Source: Ahaetulla prasina
Lineage: Eukaryota; Chordata; Lepidosauria; Squamata; Colubridae
Reading direction: 5' to 3'
DNA: 64,000 nucleotides
Assembly: GCF_028640845.1 (NCBI RefSeq)
Contig: NC_080540.1
Span: forward strand, 134,444,420-134,508,419
Under the pieces are notes generated by a model. That model worked only from the letters and a program-made list of their open reading frames with translations, was not told the DNA's origin and searched no databases. The position numbers were made by a program, and so were the translations under genes. Of this stretch, positions 1 to 10,936 are shown one piece after another. Position 1 is the first letter of the stretch; each line of letters starts with the position of its first letter.

Positions 1-283
1 AAAAAATCTGCTGCCAGCAATTTACCTTCCTTGCAGCAAACAGCAGAGGCCGATCCAGGACTCTGGATCCAGGACAATCAATTTGTGCTAATTAGGCTGC
101 GCTAAAGCTGAATTGAGCTGTTTCTTCTTTCTGCTTGCTGCAAGGAGGTAAATTGCTGGGAAGCAGAAGCCATAGGATGGGGGCCAGTGCGTGGGCGGGC
201 TACATTCGGTGTATAAGACGCACCCAAATTTTCACCCCCTTTCAGGGGGAAAAAAGGTGCATCTTATACTCTGAAAAATACGG
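1..283. mobile_element. Terminal-inverted-repeat miniature element, partial
   Basis: The right end reads ...ATACTCTGAAAAATACGG followed by TA at 284-285. This is the reverse complement of the terminus of the better-preserved element at 33666-34193. The interior (AATTTACCTYCTTGCAGCA block, near 20-45 and again inverted near 140-160) also resembles that copy. The left end lies outside the window. It is a non-autonomous DNA transposon with TA flanks; I cannot name the superfamily. Confidence 0.5.
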
Positions 284-1375
284 TAGTTGCATTGTCAGTG
301 GTGTTGAATAGTTTAACATCATCAGCAAAGAGAACACAGTTGCTTTTAATATAATCGCAAAGGTCATTTATGTAAAGTATGAAGAGTGTTGGACCTAAAA
401 CTCTGCCTTGAGGAACACCACTATTAACAGATAAGGATTTGATAGAGCGCTTCCTATTTTGACCACTTCTTGTCTGTTTGACAGGAAGGCAGCTATCTAT
501 TTATGTAGGAGTCCAGAAATGTCATAGGATTTTACTTTTAGAAGTAATTTGTTGTGTACCACTGAATCAAAAGCTTTACAGAAGTCTATGTAAATTGCGT
601 CTATTGCTTTGCCTTGATCGAGATGTGTAGTCCATATGTTTTTGCAATGTAGTAGTTGTAGATTACAGGATAATTTTTTTCTGAAACCAAATTATTTGTT
701 GGAGAGTAGGTTATTTGTCTCTAGGTGGAGGGTAATAGATTGGTTAATGATTGATTCCATGACTTTGCAGGTGATGCAACATAAACAGATTGGTCTGTAA
801 TTTTCAACTAGGCTAGGGTCTCCCTTTTTGAAGATAGGGATGACCGTGGCTTGTGACCATTGGTGGGGCAAGGAGCTAGTACTGAAAGATTTTTCAAAAA
901 TTATGCTTAGAGGTTCTGCAATTGCAGTGAAAAGCTTTTTTAAGAACTATGCACATAGTCCATCAGGTCCAATAGATAGAGATGATTTTAGATTGCATAG
1001 TGCCTTTTCAACATTGTCTTCTGGAAAATTGATAAGTATAAGATCACTGTAATCATTGTAATTGTCTGTAGTGCAACTGGGAAATATTGGGTATGTGTTG
1101 TTACTGTTTACAAAGACTGAGCTGAAGAACGTGTTAAAGCGATTGGCTTTAACAGTTTTGTCAATACAGTCTTCATTGTTTGGTCTTTTTAGGGGTGGGA
1201 TGGATCTCGAGTCTTTAAGTTTGTTGTTTACAAAATTATAAAAGGCATGGTTAGATTTTGTGCGTAAAAGGTTTTTCTCTTGCTTGATGTGATAATTGGT
1301 GCATTCAGTCTTTATTTGTTGGCATAAGTTTTTGTAGCTGTTTTTGAAGGTAGTTACATAGTTAGTTTTGTTTTT
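284..1375 (-). mobile_element. Jockey-type (CR1/L2-like) LINE reverse-transcriptase fragment, degenerate
   Basis: Minus-strand translation in shifting frames gives an ordered series of non-LTR reverse-transcriptase motifs: GPDGL, IFKKGDPSLVENYRPI, KAFDSVVHNKLLLK, GVPQGRVLGPTLF and finally the catalytic LFADDVKLF near 305-335. Upstream (1100-1370) is a linker resembling the endonuclease-RT spacer. In-frame stops and shifts show that it is dead. It may belong to the same family as the LINE 3' ends at 11035 and 12945, but the overlap needed to prove this is absent. Confidence 0.7.
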
Positions 1376-1480
1376 TTGCCAAAGAGATTTTTTTTCTGGA
1401 TTGTAGTTTGCTTATTATTATTGGTAGTTTATTTTTTTCTGGTTTTGGGTGATATTAGTGGTATGTTGTTGTTGTTTTTT

Positions 1481-1556
1481 TATTTGAATTTATATCCCGC
1501 CCTTCTCCGAAGACTCAGGGTGGCTTACACAGTGTTAAGCAATAGTCTTCATCCAT
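1481..1556 (+). repeat. Left half of an interspersed composite repeat, split by a CR1
   Basis: TTTGAATTTATATCCCGCCC through TTCATCCAT matches 27319-27395 closely. The right half resumes at 3031. The repeat combines an inverted CR1 3'-end motif (CCCTTCTCCGAAGACTCAGGG) with a longer tail. Confidence 0.75.
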
Positions 1557-3030
1557 ATCAGTTTCCCTTACACCTGGATGAAACTGTCTATCTAGACCCG
1601 TTCCAGTCCAGTTTCCGGCCTGGTTACAGCACTGAGACGGCTTTGGTCGTGTTGGTGGATGATCTCTGGAGGGCCAGGGATAGGGGTTGTTCCTCTGCCC
1701 TGGTCCTATTAGACCTCTCAGCGGCTTTCGATACCATCGACCATGGTATCCTGCTGCGCCGGTTGGAGGGATTGGGAGTGGGAGGCACCGTTTATCGGTG
1801 GTTTTCCTCCTATCTCTCCCATTGGTCGCAGACGGTGTTGACAGGGGGGCAGAGGTCGGCCCCGAGGCGCCTCACTTGTGGGGTGCCGCAGGGGTCTATT
1901 CTCTCGCTCCTTCTGTTCAACATCTATATGAAGCCGCTGCGTGAGATCATCAGTGGCTTCGGTGTGAGGTACCAGCTGTACGCGGATGACACCCAGCTGT
2001 ACTTTTCCACACCGGGCCACCCCAACGAAGCTATCGAAGTGCTGTCCCGGTGTTTGGAAGCCGTACGGGTCTGGATGGGGAGAAACAGACTCAAGCTCAA
2101 TCCCTCCAAGACAGAGTGGCTGTGGATGCCGGCATCCCGGTACAGTCAGCTGAGTCCACGGCTGACTGTTGGGGGCGAGTCATTGGCCCCGATGGAGAGG
2201 GTGCGCAACTTGGGCGTCCTCCTGGATGAACGGCTGTCTTTTGAAGATCATTTGACAGCCGTCTCCAGGAGAGCTTTCTACCAGGTTCGCCTGGTGCGCC
2301 AGTTGCGCCCCTTTCTAGACCGGGATGCCCTATGCATGGTCACTCACGCCCTCGTGACGTCTCGTCTGGATTACTGCAATGCTCTCTACATGGGGCTCCC
2401 CTTGAAGGGCATCCGGAGGCTGCAGTTAGTCCAGAATGCGGCTGCGCGGGTGATAGAGGGAGCCCCTCGTGGCTCCCGTGTGACACCTATCCTGCACAGA
2501 CTGCACTGGCTACCTGTGGCCTTCCGGGTGCGCTTCAAGGTTTTGGTAACCACCTTTAAAGCGCTCCATGGCATAGGGCCGGGTTACTTACGGGACCGCC
2601 TACTGCTACCTAATACCTCTCACCGACCCGTGCGCTCTCACAGAGAGGGACTCCTCAGGGTGCCGTCAGCTAGGCAGTGTTGTCTGGCGACACCCAGGGA
2701 AAGGGCCTTCTCTGTGGGGGCTCCCACCCTCTGGAATGAACTCCCCCCAGGACTCCGTCAACTTCCGGACCTCCGAACCTTCCGTCGCAAGCTTAAAACA
2801 CATTTATTCATCCGCGCAGGACTGGATTAGATTTTAAATTTATATTGGTTTTTAATGGGTTTTATTATTTATACTGTTTTTTAATAATTCGGCCTCTTAG
2901 AATAAGTTTTTTAATTGTTATTTTAATTTGTATTTATATGTTTTTACTTGCCTGTGAACTGCCCTGAGTCCTTCAGGAGATAGGGCGGTATATAAATGTG
3001 ATTAATAAATAATAAATAAAATAAATAAAT
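1557..3030 (+). mobile_element. CR1 LINE, 5'-truncated, with a long uninterrupted RT reading frame
   Basis: From about residue 60 on, the open frame 1376-2830 encodes the CR1 reverse transcriptase: [38 protein letters not shown], the catalytic YADDTQLY, then the thumb and C-terminal region ending HLFIRAGLD. The roughly 60 N-terminal codons are not LINE; they come from the host repeat and adjoining T-rich sequence, so the 484-codon frame is a chance chimera. The 3' UTR ends with GGGCGGTATATAAATGTGATTAATAAATAATAAATAA, the usual CR1 tail. The 5' truncation falls inside the RT region, so it cannot be autonomous. Copies at 9490 and 28719 are very similar. Confidence 0.9.
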
Positions 3031-3212
3031 TTGTATATTATATACAAAGTCAACTATTTATTGCCCCCAACAATCTGGGTCCTCATTTTACCTACCTTAT
3101 AAAGGATGGAAGGCTGAGTCAACCTTGGGCCTGGTGGGACTTGAACTTGCAGTAATTGCAAGCAGCTGTGTTAATAACAGACAGACTTAGTCTGCTGAGC
3201 CACCAGAGGCCC
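3031..3212 (+). repeat. Right half of the split composite repeat
   Basis: TTGTATATTATATACAAAGT through GAGCCACCAGAGGCCC matches 27396-27578 and continues the left half at 1481-1556. The span contains GGGACTTGAACTTGCAGTAA, a tRNA-like B-box region on the opposite strand. Confidence 0.75.
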
Positions 3213-3840
3213 TTTTAAAGTTTAAAGTTTAATGATTCTTTTGTCCCACAGAAAGTGGAGTTGCCCTGTAAGTCTGAAAATTACGAAAACCATTTCTTAT
3301 ATAGACAACTACAGTATGATTGAGTTTTCTGCTGAGCCCAGGTAACCTAGGGATATGATTACAAAACGTATAAAGCCTGGATGAGTTATTAACAAAGTAA
3401 TCAATGAGGACAAGATCCTTTAGTCAAAATAAAACCCATGGAAGATTGCTTCAGAGCAAACCTTATTTCCCTCCAAAACATGCACTGTGTCTCTTAATGG
3501 TTCTCATGCAAGTGAGGCTCTTGTGACCTCAATTGTAATATTTCATGTATTTTTCCTTGGATTCTCATGGAGCCTTCCTTCCCTTACATAACCTCTCTGC
3601 TACCACAGTCTTGCCAGACTAAGGCTCATGGCAATTGTCTTGAATCTGGTTGGGGACTATAGTCCTTTGCCTGAGATACCAAATGACAGTTTCTTTGGAA
3701 CTGGTCAGTCTTCTTAACAGTATCAGTCATCTTCTTGGAAATACCATATTTGCCAGATGAGAAGAAGAGGGGTGGTGGTTAGTGAATTGATTTGGGGACA
3801 AAGGTCATTTTATATTTGCAATGATTAGAAAAGAAGCCAA
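3213..3840. other. Intergenic stretch, nothing recognised
   Basis: There is no coding exon, RNA gene or repeat that I can name here. Composition is ordinary and slightly AT-rich. Confidence 0.4.
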
Positions 3841-4030
3841 GAGCCAGTTTGGTGTAGTAGTTAAAGGTATCAGGCTAGAAACCAGATGCCTTAAATACAA
3901 AGCCAGCTGGGTGACCTTGGGCTAGTCATTATTTCTCACACCTAGGAAGGAGGCAAAGGCAAACCATTTCTGAAAAAATCTTGCAATGAAAGCTGTAGGG
4001 AGTTATCCAGGCAGTCTCCGAGAATAGGGG
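3841..4030 (+). mobile_element. Sauria-type tRNA-derived SINE
   Basis: The 5' part reads GAGCCAGTTTGGTGTAGTAG with TTAAAGG (A-box like). It is followed by GGCTAGAAACCAG, GCCAGCTGGGTGACCTTGGG and GGCAAAGGCAAACCATTTCTG, the body typical of squamate tRNA SINEs. Similar units lie at 13700, 48672 (minus) and 55170 (minus). Confidence 0.65.
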
Positions 4031-4232
4031 AAGAATGGATGGAACAGAATTGCAGGGGATGAGAGGCAAGTATTGGGCAGAAGAAAAGAGAAGCTTTTTA
4101 AAACAGCAGTTTAATTTTTCAGCCAAGGTTCAAAGAAACCTAGGTTTTTTTTTCCACACTTCAATGTATCTCAGTCTCTTTCTGCATCATTGTTTTTTTC
4201 TTCAGCAGCTTTTTTTTTTTGGTATTGTTGGA

Positions 4233-4665
4233 AGAAAAGTCTGATCCGGTTCCAATCCAGGAGAAAGACACTGGAAATAAAATGCAGGCCACATGGAAAG
4301 AAGAATCTCTGTTTATTTGGTTTCCAGAAACTTCAGTGACAGCAGCATGTTTTTGGGGTGGCTGACAAAATGGCTGAGTGAGTGGATGGATCTTTATAGG
4401 GTTCTAGGGTTTTGTGATTCAGATGCTCCAGGGAGTTGTGCAATGTAATGAACCTTGTGTCTTTTACTATTTCAATCCTGGTGGGTTAATCCTATTATAT
4501 TCTAAAGGTCATGTCCTATCCTTAGAATTTGGGTGGGCGAATGTAAATTCTTAATCCCATCTGCTCTCAGGGAAGGTTGGAGCTGTGGCTGAAGATGTTT
4601 TGTTTATGAATAAATTGGCCCAGTCTTTCTGAATGGATACAAAATCTGCATTCCTAAAGGTCAGC
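4233..4665. other. Unclassified stretch, possible old LTR or other repeat
   Basis: The segment has no coding potential. AATAAA at 4275 and TTTATT at 4312 occur near its left end, which made me consider a degraded solo LTR. No second copy, TG...CA termini or target duplication was found in the window. Confidence 0.2.
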
Positions 4666-4919
4666 CTCACTTAAGGTTTTTAGTTTGAAGCTGTTTTCCT
4701 GTGGCAGGAAGACTGGGGCTGCTTTCTGCCTTTTTAAAAGGTTTTTCTCTATTTTTCCTGTGGGAAAATATAATATTCTGCCTCTTTTCATAGTCCCCAA
4801 AATTTTTCATTCTCTGGGGGAGGGGACCCCCCAGCATGCGCCCCAACCCTGAGCATGTGTGTGCGGCCCCACATATGCACCCCCCCCGCATGCTCAGCAG
4901 AGACCCAAAGACCAGGTGG

Positions 4920-5040
4920 CTGGCAGGAGGCGTGAGCGCATGCATGACGGAGCTGAACTGGGGCGACAGCTCATATGCCTTCAGAGAGGGCACCGTGTGC
5001 TACTTCTGGCACATGTGTCGTAGGTTCGCCATCACGGTTC
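4920..5040. mobile_element. hAT-like miniature element end
   Basis: GGCACATGTGTCGTAGGTTCGCCATCACGG resembles the right terminus of the 42882-43054 element (GCCACAGGTTCACCATCACAG). The left terminus is not clear, so the extent is approximate. Confidence 0.4.
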
Positions 5041-5300
5041 TAGTGGCTTGCCTTGTTATTTTTGGTGGGAGCAGTCTAGTTGTTTTTGTTTTTAGGTGTT
5101 TTTTTTTGTTGGGCTCTTTACTATTTTTGTTAGACCCTTTGATTGTGGTATTACTCACTTCTTCACGGTTGGTCTGATTGTAATCTGGGTGTTGATTGTT
5201 GGTAAGATGTTTTGATTTTTTTGGTTACCTTTTTGTTTCTTTTAGACAGTATGTAGATGCTGTTTATGTCTATGTGCCTATTCCCTGTGAGAATGACCTT
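5040..5300 (-). mobile_element. Penelope-like element remnant
   Basis: GTGTTGATTGTTGGTAAGATGTTTTG, then TTTGTTTCTTTTAGACAGTATGTAGATG, parallels the segment at 15900-16010. That segment is the reverse complement of sequence inside the PLE at 59640-60450 (ATTCAAAAGAGACAATCAAAAAG). Only the T-rich interior is kept; no protein is readable. Confidence 0.45.
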
Positions 5301-5439
5301 GGAGGAGGGGGTGCTGCCTAGGGAATGGTCAGATAAAAGGGGGAAGAGTCCACAACTGAATAACGGGCAGGGAAAGAAACTTAGAATGGTTCTGTCCTAA
5401 CTAATCAGGCAGCACAAATGTGTACTTTCAGACTTCCAA

Positions 5440-5650
5440 GATAGCAATAGCGTTTAAGATTATATACTGCTTCACTGGACTTTACAGCCCTCTCTAAGCG
5501 GTTTACAAAGTCAGCGTATTGCCCCCAACAATCTGGATCCCCATTATATCGACTTCGGAAGGATGGAAGGCTGAGTCAACCTTGAATCGCTCAGAATTTA
5601 AGTCCTGGAGTGAGTGGTGAGTTAGCCCTGTTTATGTAGCCTTATAATAC
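5440..5650. repeat. Interspersed composite repeat, second variant
   Basis: GCGTATTGCCCCCAACAATC and GGATGGAAGGCTGAGTCAACCTTG match the composite repeat at 27440-27500. The left part (TTTACAGCCCTCTCTAAGCGG) is the inverse of the repeat tail at 63755-63790. Confidence 0.6.
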
Positions 5651-6600
5651 AATAGAAATAGTTCATGTTGTTGGGTTTCCTGTCTGATCTACCTAGGAAA
5701 CTGACAAGTCCCCAGGTTTCACAGTAACAAGGTAAAAAGATGGAAACCTTTCTCTATTAGGAATCTAGGAAAATCTTCATAATTGATGTAAGGCACTATT
5801 TCAGACCTTTTAGCAATCGGCTCAGTCACTGTGCTTCTAAAGAGAAGCCAGGCAATGTAGAATTCTGTAGGACCAGAGGGATAGATGGTGAATCCACTCA
5901 TCCCTTCCTCCAATTAGGAGAGCAAGGGTGGGAATCAAAGCTTGTTACAGGATGCCGTTTCATTTGTTTCTCCCACTGTAAAGAATCAGTTCACAAGTAT
6001 TGTGGAAAAGGCCTTTCTATGTCAAGAGAGCCTGGAGAACAACTGTAGTTTGTGGGCACTACGAATGTAGATTGGGTTCCCGTATCAGGCCACTGATGTC
6101 AATAAAAAATATCCAGAAACCTTTATAGAAAGAAGTATTTCCTTTAAAATCAAAGATACATCTGTATATCCTGGCAGGGGATTACTAAACTGTTTTTAAA
6201 TTTCACGGGGTTCATTTAGAGGGAAGGGAAAACCTTTCTGCTCTTGTCAAATTCCAACAAACAATTCTCCATCCATCAGCGAATGAATTAAGCAAACCAG
6301 GGAAAAACTGTTTATTGTCAATATTATTATTATTCAAGTGTTTGTATCTTGTAGAGAAGGGGGGGGGAGTAGTCAATAGAGAACATGATACCTTACTGAA
6401 ACAAGACTGTTATGAATTTGCTTGCTAGGAAGAAAGCTGCACAGACTGCAACTGGGCAAATGTGCATAAGGATTTTAGCCTCAAAATGAGATTCCTCTCT
6501 CTGTTTTCTGAGACCCATTGTGCCTGCAGATGCTTTGAACTCCTGCAGTTGCTGTGTTGAGATTTTTAAATTATCATACAAGAAACAGGTGGTCACTGGA
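5651..6600. other. Intergenic stretch downstream of NPB, nothing recognised
   Basis: Only short chance reading frames were found. A G-run lies at 6360-6367. The strand-convergent neighbour expected from mammalian synteny (PCYT2) is not present. Confidence 0.4.
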
Positions 6601-6615
6601 GCCTTTTAAAACACA

Positions 6616-6621
6616 TTTATT
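6616..6621 (-). terminator. NPB: NPB candidate polyadenylation signal (AATAAA)
   Basis: Minus-strand AATAAA, about 150 bases after the NPB stop codon (6774-6776). It is the first canonical hexamer downstream of the gene. Confidence 0.5.
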
Positions 6622-6773
6622 AACAGATGCAGAAAAAATAAAAATAAAACCATATTCCTCACCACCCGCAAATCCAACCTCCATTGACACAGAGAGTAAA
6701 TCCATCTCTTGGCTGCCTGTCCCCCCTTCAGGTGCCTCCATAGAATTTATAGGGAAGGCCACCTGCCCAAGGC

Positions 6774-8345
6774 TCATGGGATAGTACAGTCAGTGGGGTC
6801 CAAAGAGACAGTGACATCTGCCTTGCACTGAATGATGCTGGGCACAGCAGGCAGTAGCTGGCAGCTTTGCAGTTCTGGAGCTACTTCCTTCACACATACT
6901 GCCTGGAGAAAAGACAAAAGACAGAAACAAAAGATAAGTGCAAGAGCAGATACCCACCTGAGCCTTCTTTGTCCAAGGCATGTACTTATTTGGGAGCATG
7001 CCCTATGGACTTCTTATGTAATAGATTTCTTGGGAAGGAGAAGCAGCTTATGAAGCTGGGGCTGCTGGTCTCCCTGGGCTTTTAACAATTCTACTGACGC
7101 TCCAAGAGCCACTTTACCAATGTAAGCCCCATTGAACTATACTGAATTTAAGGTACTTCTGGAGAAGTACATCTTGCATAGCGATGCAATATGAATAATT
7201 GTACATATGCTTAATACAGCTAACGTTTTTTCTTGCTTGTAATTTCCTTTTTTAAATTAGATTCTTATTAGTTTATCAAAGTATAAAATCCAAAGAAAAA
7301 AAGTAGTGAAAACCTAAGAAAAGGGGGAGGGAAAAGAAAAGACATATAATATAAAAGGAGAAAAGGAAAGAAAAAGGCACTGACTTCTAACTCTCTTTAG
7401 CACAGTAGAAGATAACATTACAACCACAACTTTTTGCTTTTACCCAACAGCACGTACAAGCCATTTGTATAAACAATAAGCCTATTTTAGTTAACAAAAA
7501 CAAAATCAAAGTTTCATTTTTTGTTTCATTGCAAGCACAAAATCCAGAAGCAATTAAACAATAGGAGCAGGGTTAGATATGTTCTCTTCTTTGGATAAAA
7601 GAACCAATTTAACCATCTCTGCTTCTTGCTCATAATTTCCATTGCTACTAATTTCCTATCCCAAAGGTGCATTTTCCAAAAGGCAATGGATTTCGTTTTA
7701 TCCTTAAAGACGTTTAGCTTCTCATCCAGGAAGTTTCTTCAATCCGGAAAAGCAAAGTCCAGCTGCCTTTTGGAAAACGCACCTTTGGGACAAGCATGAC
7801 CTGGATGACTGAGAATCTCCATAGACCGATTTCCTATTTTGTTTTCACTTTTCGTTGAAATGAGGAAAACTACGAATTGAAATGGAGCGGCTATAGTACA
7901 TGTTGTGGTAAAATAAAATGCAATACAGTACAGAGCTAACACAGACCGATGAACATAAAGTAGATGCATCAGAAGATTCATTGCACGAGACAAGATTCAA
8001 CTCGACGGGCCCCCCTAAGCAACCTCCCTCCTCTCCGTCGAGTTTACGCTCCGTCCCGTTCCCGGAGCAACTTCTTACCAGGTTGCGCAGCCCGCCCAAA
8101 CTCTGGCGCGACTCGGACATGGCGAGAGAGGATGCGGCGGGGCCGTCCTCGCCACTACTGTCCGCGGCGCCGTTGTCGGAGCGGCGCATGTAAGACGAAC
8201 GGCGGATGCCAGAGAGAAGCCCCGACGCCCTGCCCACCGAGTAGTAGCTGGGGCCGGCTGCCTGCTTGTACCAAGCCCCGGCGGGCGGGCTGAGCAGCAG
8301 GGCCAGGGTGAGGAAGAGCAGCGCCAGGGTCGGTGGTCCGCTCAT
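6774..8345 (-). CDS. NPB: Neuropeptide B precursor, two coding exons
   Basis: Secreted precursor of neuropeptide B, the ligand of the G-protein-coupled receptors NPBWR1/2. Coding exon 1 is 8345..8079 (89 codons) and ends at donor GTAAGAAG. Coding exon 2 is 6902..6774 after acceptor CTCCAG, phase 0, giving 131 residues (human about 125). Residues 1-24 form a hydrophobic signal peptide. Mature peptide begins at Trp25 with [20 protein letters not shown], the family signature. Arg-Arg pairs at 48-49 and 54-55 fit processing to 23- and 29-residue forms. Exon 2 keeps the C-terminal block with cysteines in [20 protein letters not shown] and TDCTIP. A TATA box lies 52-59 bases upstream of the start. 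Reading straight through the exon-1 donor gives a false 166-codon frame. Identification is secure from the mature peptide, the splice sites and ANAPC11 as neighbour. Confidence 0.93.
7662..7790. repeat. Inverted repeat of about 26 bp with a 77-bp loop, PLE-like sequence
   Basis: 7662-7687 (CCCAAAGGTGCATTTTCC...) and 7765-7790 (...GGAAAACGCACCTTTGGG) are inverted copies with one mismatch. The loop, read on the minus strand, contains GAAGAAACTTCCTGGATGAG then AAGCTAAACGTCTTTAAGGA, resembling terminal motifs of vertebrate Penelope-like elements. Two half-elements in opposite orientation would explain it. It lies in the NPB intron region (6903-8078). Confidence 0.5.
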
Positions 8346-8800
8346 GGTGCGAGAGGCTTGCGACGGCTGGGCTGGGAGGTCGCCATCGGGCGCCTCTTTT
8401 TATAACACCGGGGAGGCAGGAGCGGGGACCAGCCAGGCGGCTCAGAAGCCCCGGAGCGGGCGGTGGAGACGGGCGAGCACGTGACGCGGCGCTCTCTTCG
8501 CAGGGATGCTGCCTACTACGGCAGGGCGGGCGGGGAGGACTCCTGGTTCCAAGCTGAGCTTCTCGATCGGGTTTTGCTTTAGCATTTTTATCCGCGTCCG
8601 CGAGTTGACACTCCAAAGCGTTGTGGGGCTCCACAAGGCCGCCTCCCGTTTCTCCTTTGGACGGAAGAAACAGACTCGAACAACGACGCGCTGGGCTCAC
8701 TCCTCCGTCGAGAGAGGAGACCAGAGTGAAGGTTCCCTGGTGGCGGGGGGGAAAAGCGCTAATCAGTTCCTTCAACGACCGAAGTTGCAGCAAACACCCG
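7980..8800. promoter_or_regulatory. NPB: CpG-rich promoter region of NPB
   Basis: The GC- and CpG-dense block covers NPB exon 1 and about 450 bases upstream, and contrasts with the AT-rich flanks. Frames on both strands through it are composition artefacts. Confidence 0.6.
8397..8404 (-). promoter_or_regulatory. NPB: TATA box of NPB
   Basis: Minus-strand TATAAAAA lies 52-59 bases upstream of the ATG, predicting initiation near 8370 and a 5' UTR of only about 25 bases. Confidence 0.6.
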
Positions 8801-9197
8801 TCCCTAACTGAACCCCCTTGAGTCATGGAAGCCCGTTTTTTTCCTGCACTTGTAGATGCATTAAAACATCAGATAACAAGACAACTTGTTAGCAGGATAA
8901 TGTGTGGCTCTGTCGGTGGTGAGAACAGTCAATATTCCTCTCATATCTTTCCCTGATACTATTTAGTTTTATCAGCATTGCAACAAAATCTGACTTTGGC
9001 ACATTAATCTATTATAAACTCAGTGGTCTGAGTTTGTGTTTTATTCATCTCTCAAATCTCCATGTGTAAACTATTTAAAATCTGCTATTTTGACAAGAGG
9101 TCCTGATAAAGGGGTTAACCAGGTTGTTGACAAGCCCTTTCCACAATTGCATTTATCTGCAGTGCAAATACCTACATTTTTTTTGCTGCTTGTTATA

Positions 9198-9489
9198 CAG
9201 GTAATACTCAACAACCACAATTAACCCCAAAATTTATATTGCTAAATGAGACATTTATTAAGTGAGTTTTGCCCCAAATTTCTTACCACAATTGCTAAGT
9301 GGATCATTGCAGTCATTAAGTTAGTAACATGGTTGTTAAGTGAATCTGGTTTCCCCATTGATTTTGCTTCTCAGGTCATAAAAACTGTGACCCTGGGACA
9401 CTGCAACCATATGAACCAGTTGCCAAGCACCTGAAGTTTGATCACATGACCATGGGGATGCTGCAAAGATTGTAAAAGGGAGAAAAATG
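9198..9489 (+). mobile_element. Terminal-inverted-repeat element, left part (interrupted by a CR1)
   Basis: ACAGGTAATACTCAACAACC through GGTTGTTAAGTGAATCTGG, TTTGCTTCTCAGG and CATGACCATGGGGATGCTGC is the same family as 39218-39625. It breaks at GAGAAAAATG where the CR1 starts and resumes at about 10937. Confidence 0.7.
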
Positions 9490-10936
9490 TCTATCTAGAC
9501 CCGTTCCAGTCCGGTTTCCGGCCCGGCTACAGCACGGAGACGGCTTTGGTCACGTTGGTGGATGATCTCTGGAGGGCCAGGGATAGGGGTTGTTCCTCTG
9601 CCCTGGTCCTATTAGACCTCTCAGCGGCTTTCGATACCATCGACCATGGTATCCTGCTGCGCCGGTTGGAGGGATTGGGAGTGGGAGGCACCGTTTATCG
9701 GTGGTTCTCCTCCTATCTCTCCGACCGGTCGCAGACGGTGTTGACGGGAGGGCAGAGGTCGGCCCCGAGGCGCCTCACTTGTGGGGTGCCGCAGGGGTCG
9801 ATCCTCTCGCCCCTTCTGTTCAACATCTACATGAAGCCGCTGGGTGAGATCATCAGTGGTTTCGGTGTGAAGTACCAGCTGTACGCGGATGACACCCAGC
9901 TGTACTTTTCTACACCGGACCACCCCAACGAAGCTATCAAAGTGTTGTCCCGGTGTCTGGAGGCCGTACGGGTCTGGATGGGGAGAAACAGGCTCAAGCT
10001 CAATCCCTCCAAGACAGAGTGGCTGTGGATGCCGGCATCCCGGTACAGTCAGCTAAGTCCGCGGCTGACCGTCGGTGGCGAGTCACTGGCCCCGATGGAG
10101 AGGGTGCGCAACTTAGGCGTCCTCCTGGATGAACGGCTGTCTCTAGAAGATCATCTGACGGCCGTCTCCAGGAGAGCGTTCACCAGGTTCGCCTGGTGCC
10201 AGTTGCGCCCCTTTCTGGATCGGTATGCCCTATGCACGGTCACTCACGCACTCGTGACGTCTCGCCTGGATTACTGCAATGCTCTCTACATGGGGCCCCC
10301 CTTGAAGGGCATCCGGAGGCTGCAGTTAGTCCAGAATGCGGCTGCGGGTGATAGAGGAGCCTCGTGGCTCCCGTGATGACACCTATCCTGCGCAGACTGC
10401 ACTGGCTACCTGTGGCCTTCCGGGTGCGCTTCAAGGTTTTGGTGACCACCTTTAAAGCGCTCCATGGCATAGGGCCGGGTTACTTACGGGACCGCCTACT
10501 GCGACCGAATACCTCTCACCGACCCGTGCGCTCTCATAGAGAGGGACTCCTCAGGGTGCCGTCAGCGAGGCAATGTCGTCTGGCGACGCCCAGGGGAAGG
10601 GCCTTCTCTGTGGGGGCTCCCACCCTCTGGAACGAACTGCCCCCAGGACTTCGTCAGCTTCCGGACCTTCGGACCTTCCGCCGCGAGCTTAAAACACACT
10701 TATTTATTTGCGCGGGACTGAGTTAGATTTTAAATTTATGGGTTTTAAATTGGGTTTTAGTTTTATATTTTTAATCATAATTTTAACTATCGGGCTTTTA
10801 GAATAAGTTTTTTAATTGTTTTTATGTTGTATTTATGTATTTATATGTTTTTTAAGTGCCTGTTAACCGCCCCGAGTCCTTCGGGAGATAGGGCGGTATA
10901 TAAATATGATTAAATAAATAAATTAAATAAATAAAT
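9490..10936 (+). mobile_element. CR1 LINE, 5'-truncated, inserted in a TIR element
   Basis: It starts inside the RT region (CTATCTAGACCCGTTCCAGT) and runs to a GGGCGGTATATAAATATGAT + (AAAT)n tail. The frame 9546-10376 carries [34 protein letters not shown] and YADDTQLYFST. A small indel near 10345-10375 shifts the last third into another frame (10364-10726, ending LKTHLFICAGLS). The AAAAATG sequence on both sides may be a target duplication. Confidence 0.9.

Noticed and set aside
1376..2830. 484-codon ORF as a host gene
   Set aside because: The N-terminal part is repeat and T-rich sequence, and the rest is CR1 reverse transcriptase.
8155..8826. 223-codon minus-strand ORF upstream of NPB
   Set aside because: It overlaps NPB exon 1 in another frame and crosses its TATA box; GC-driven shadow.
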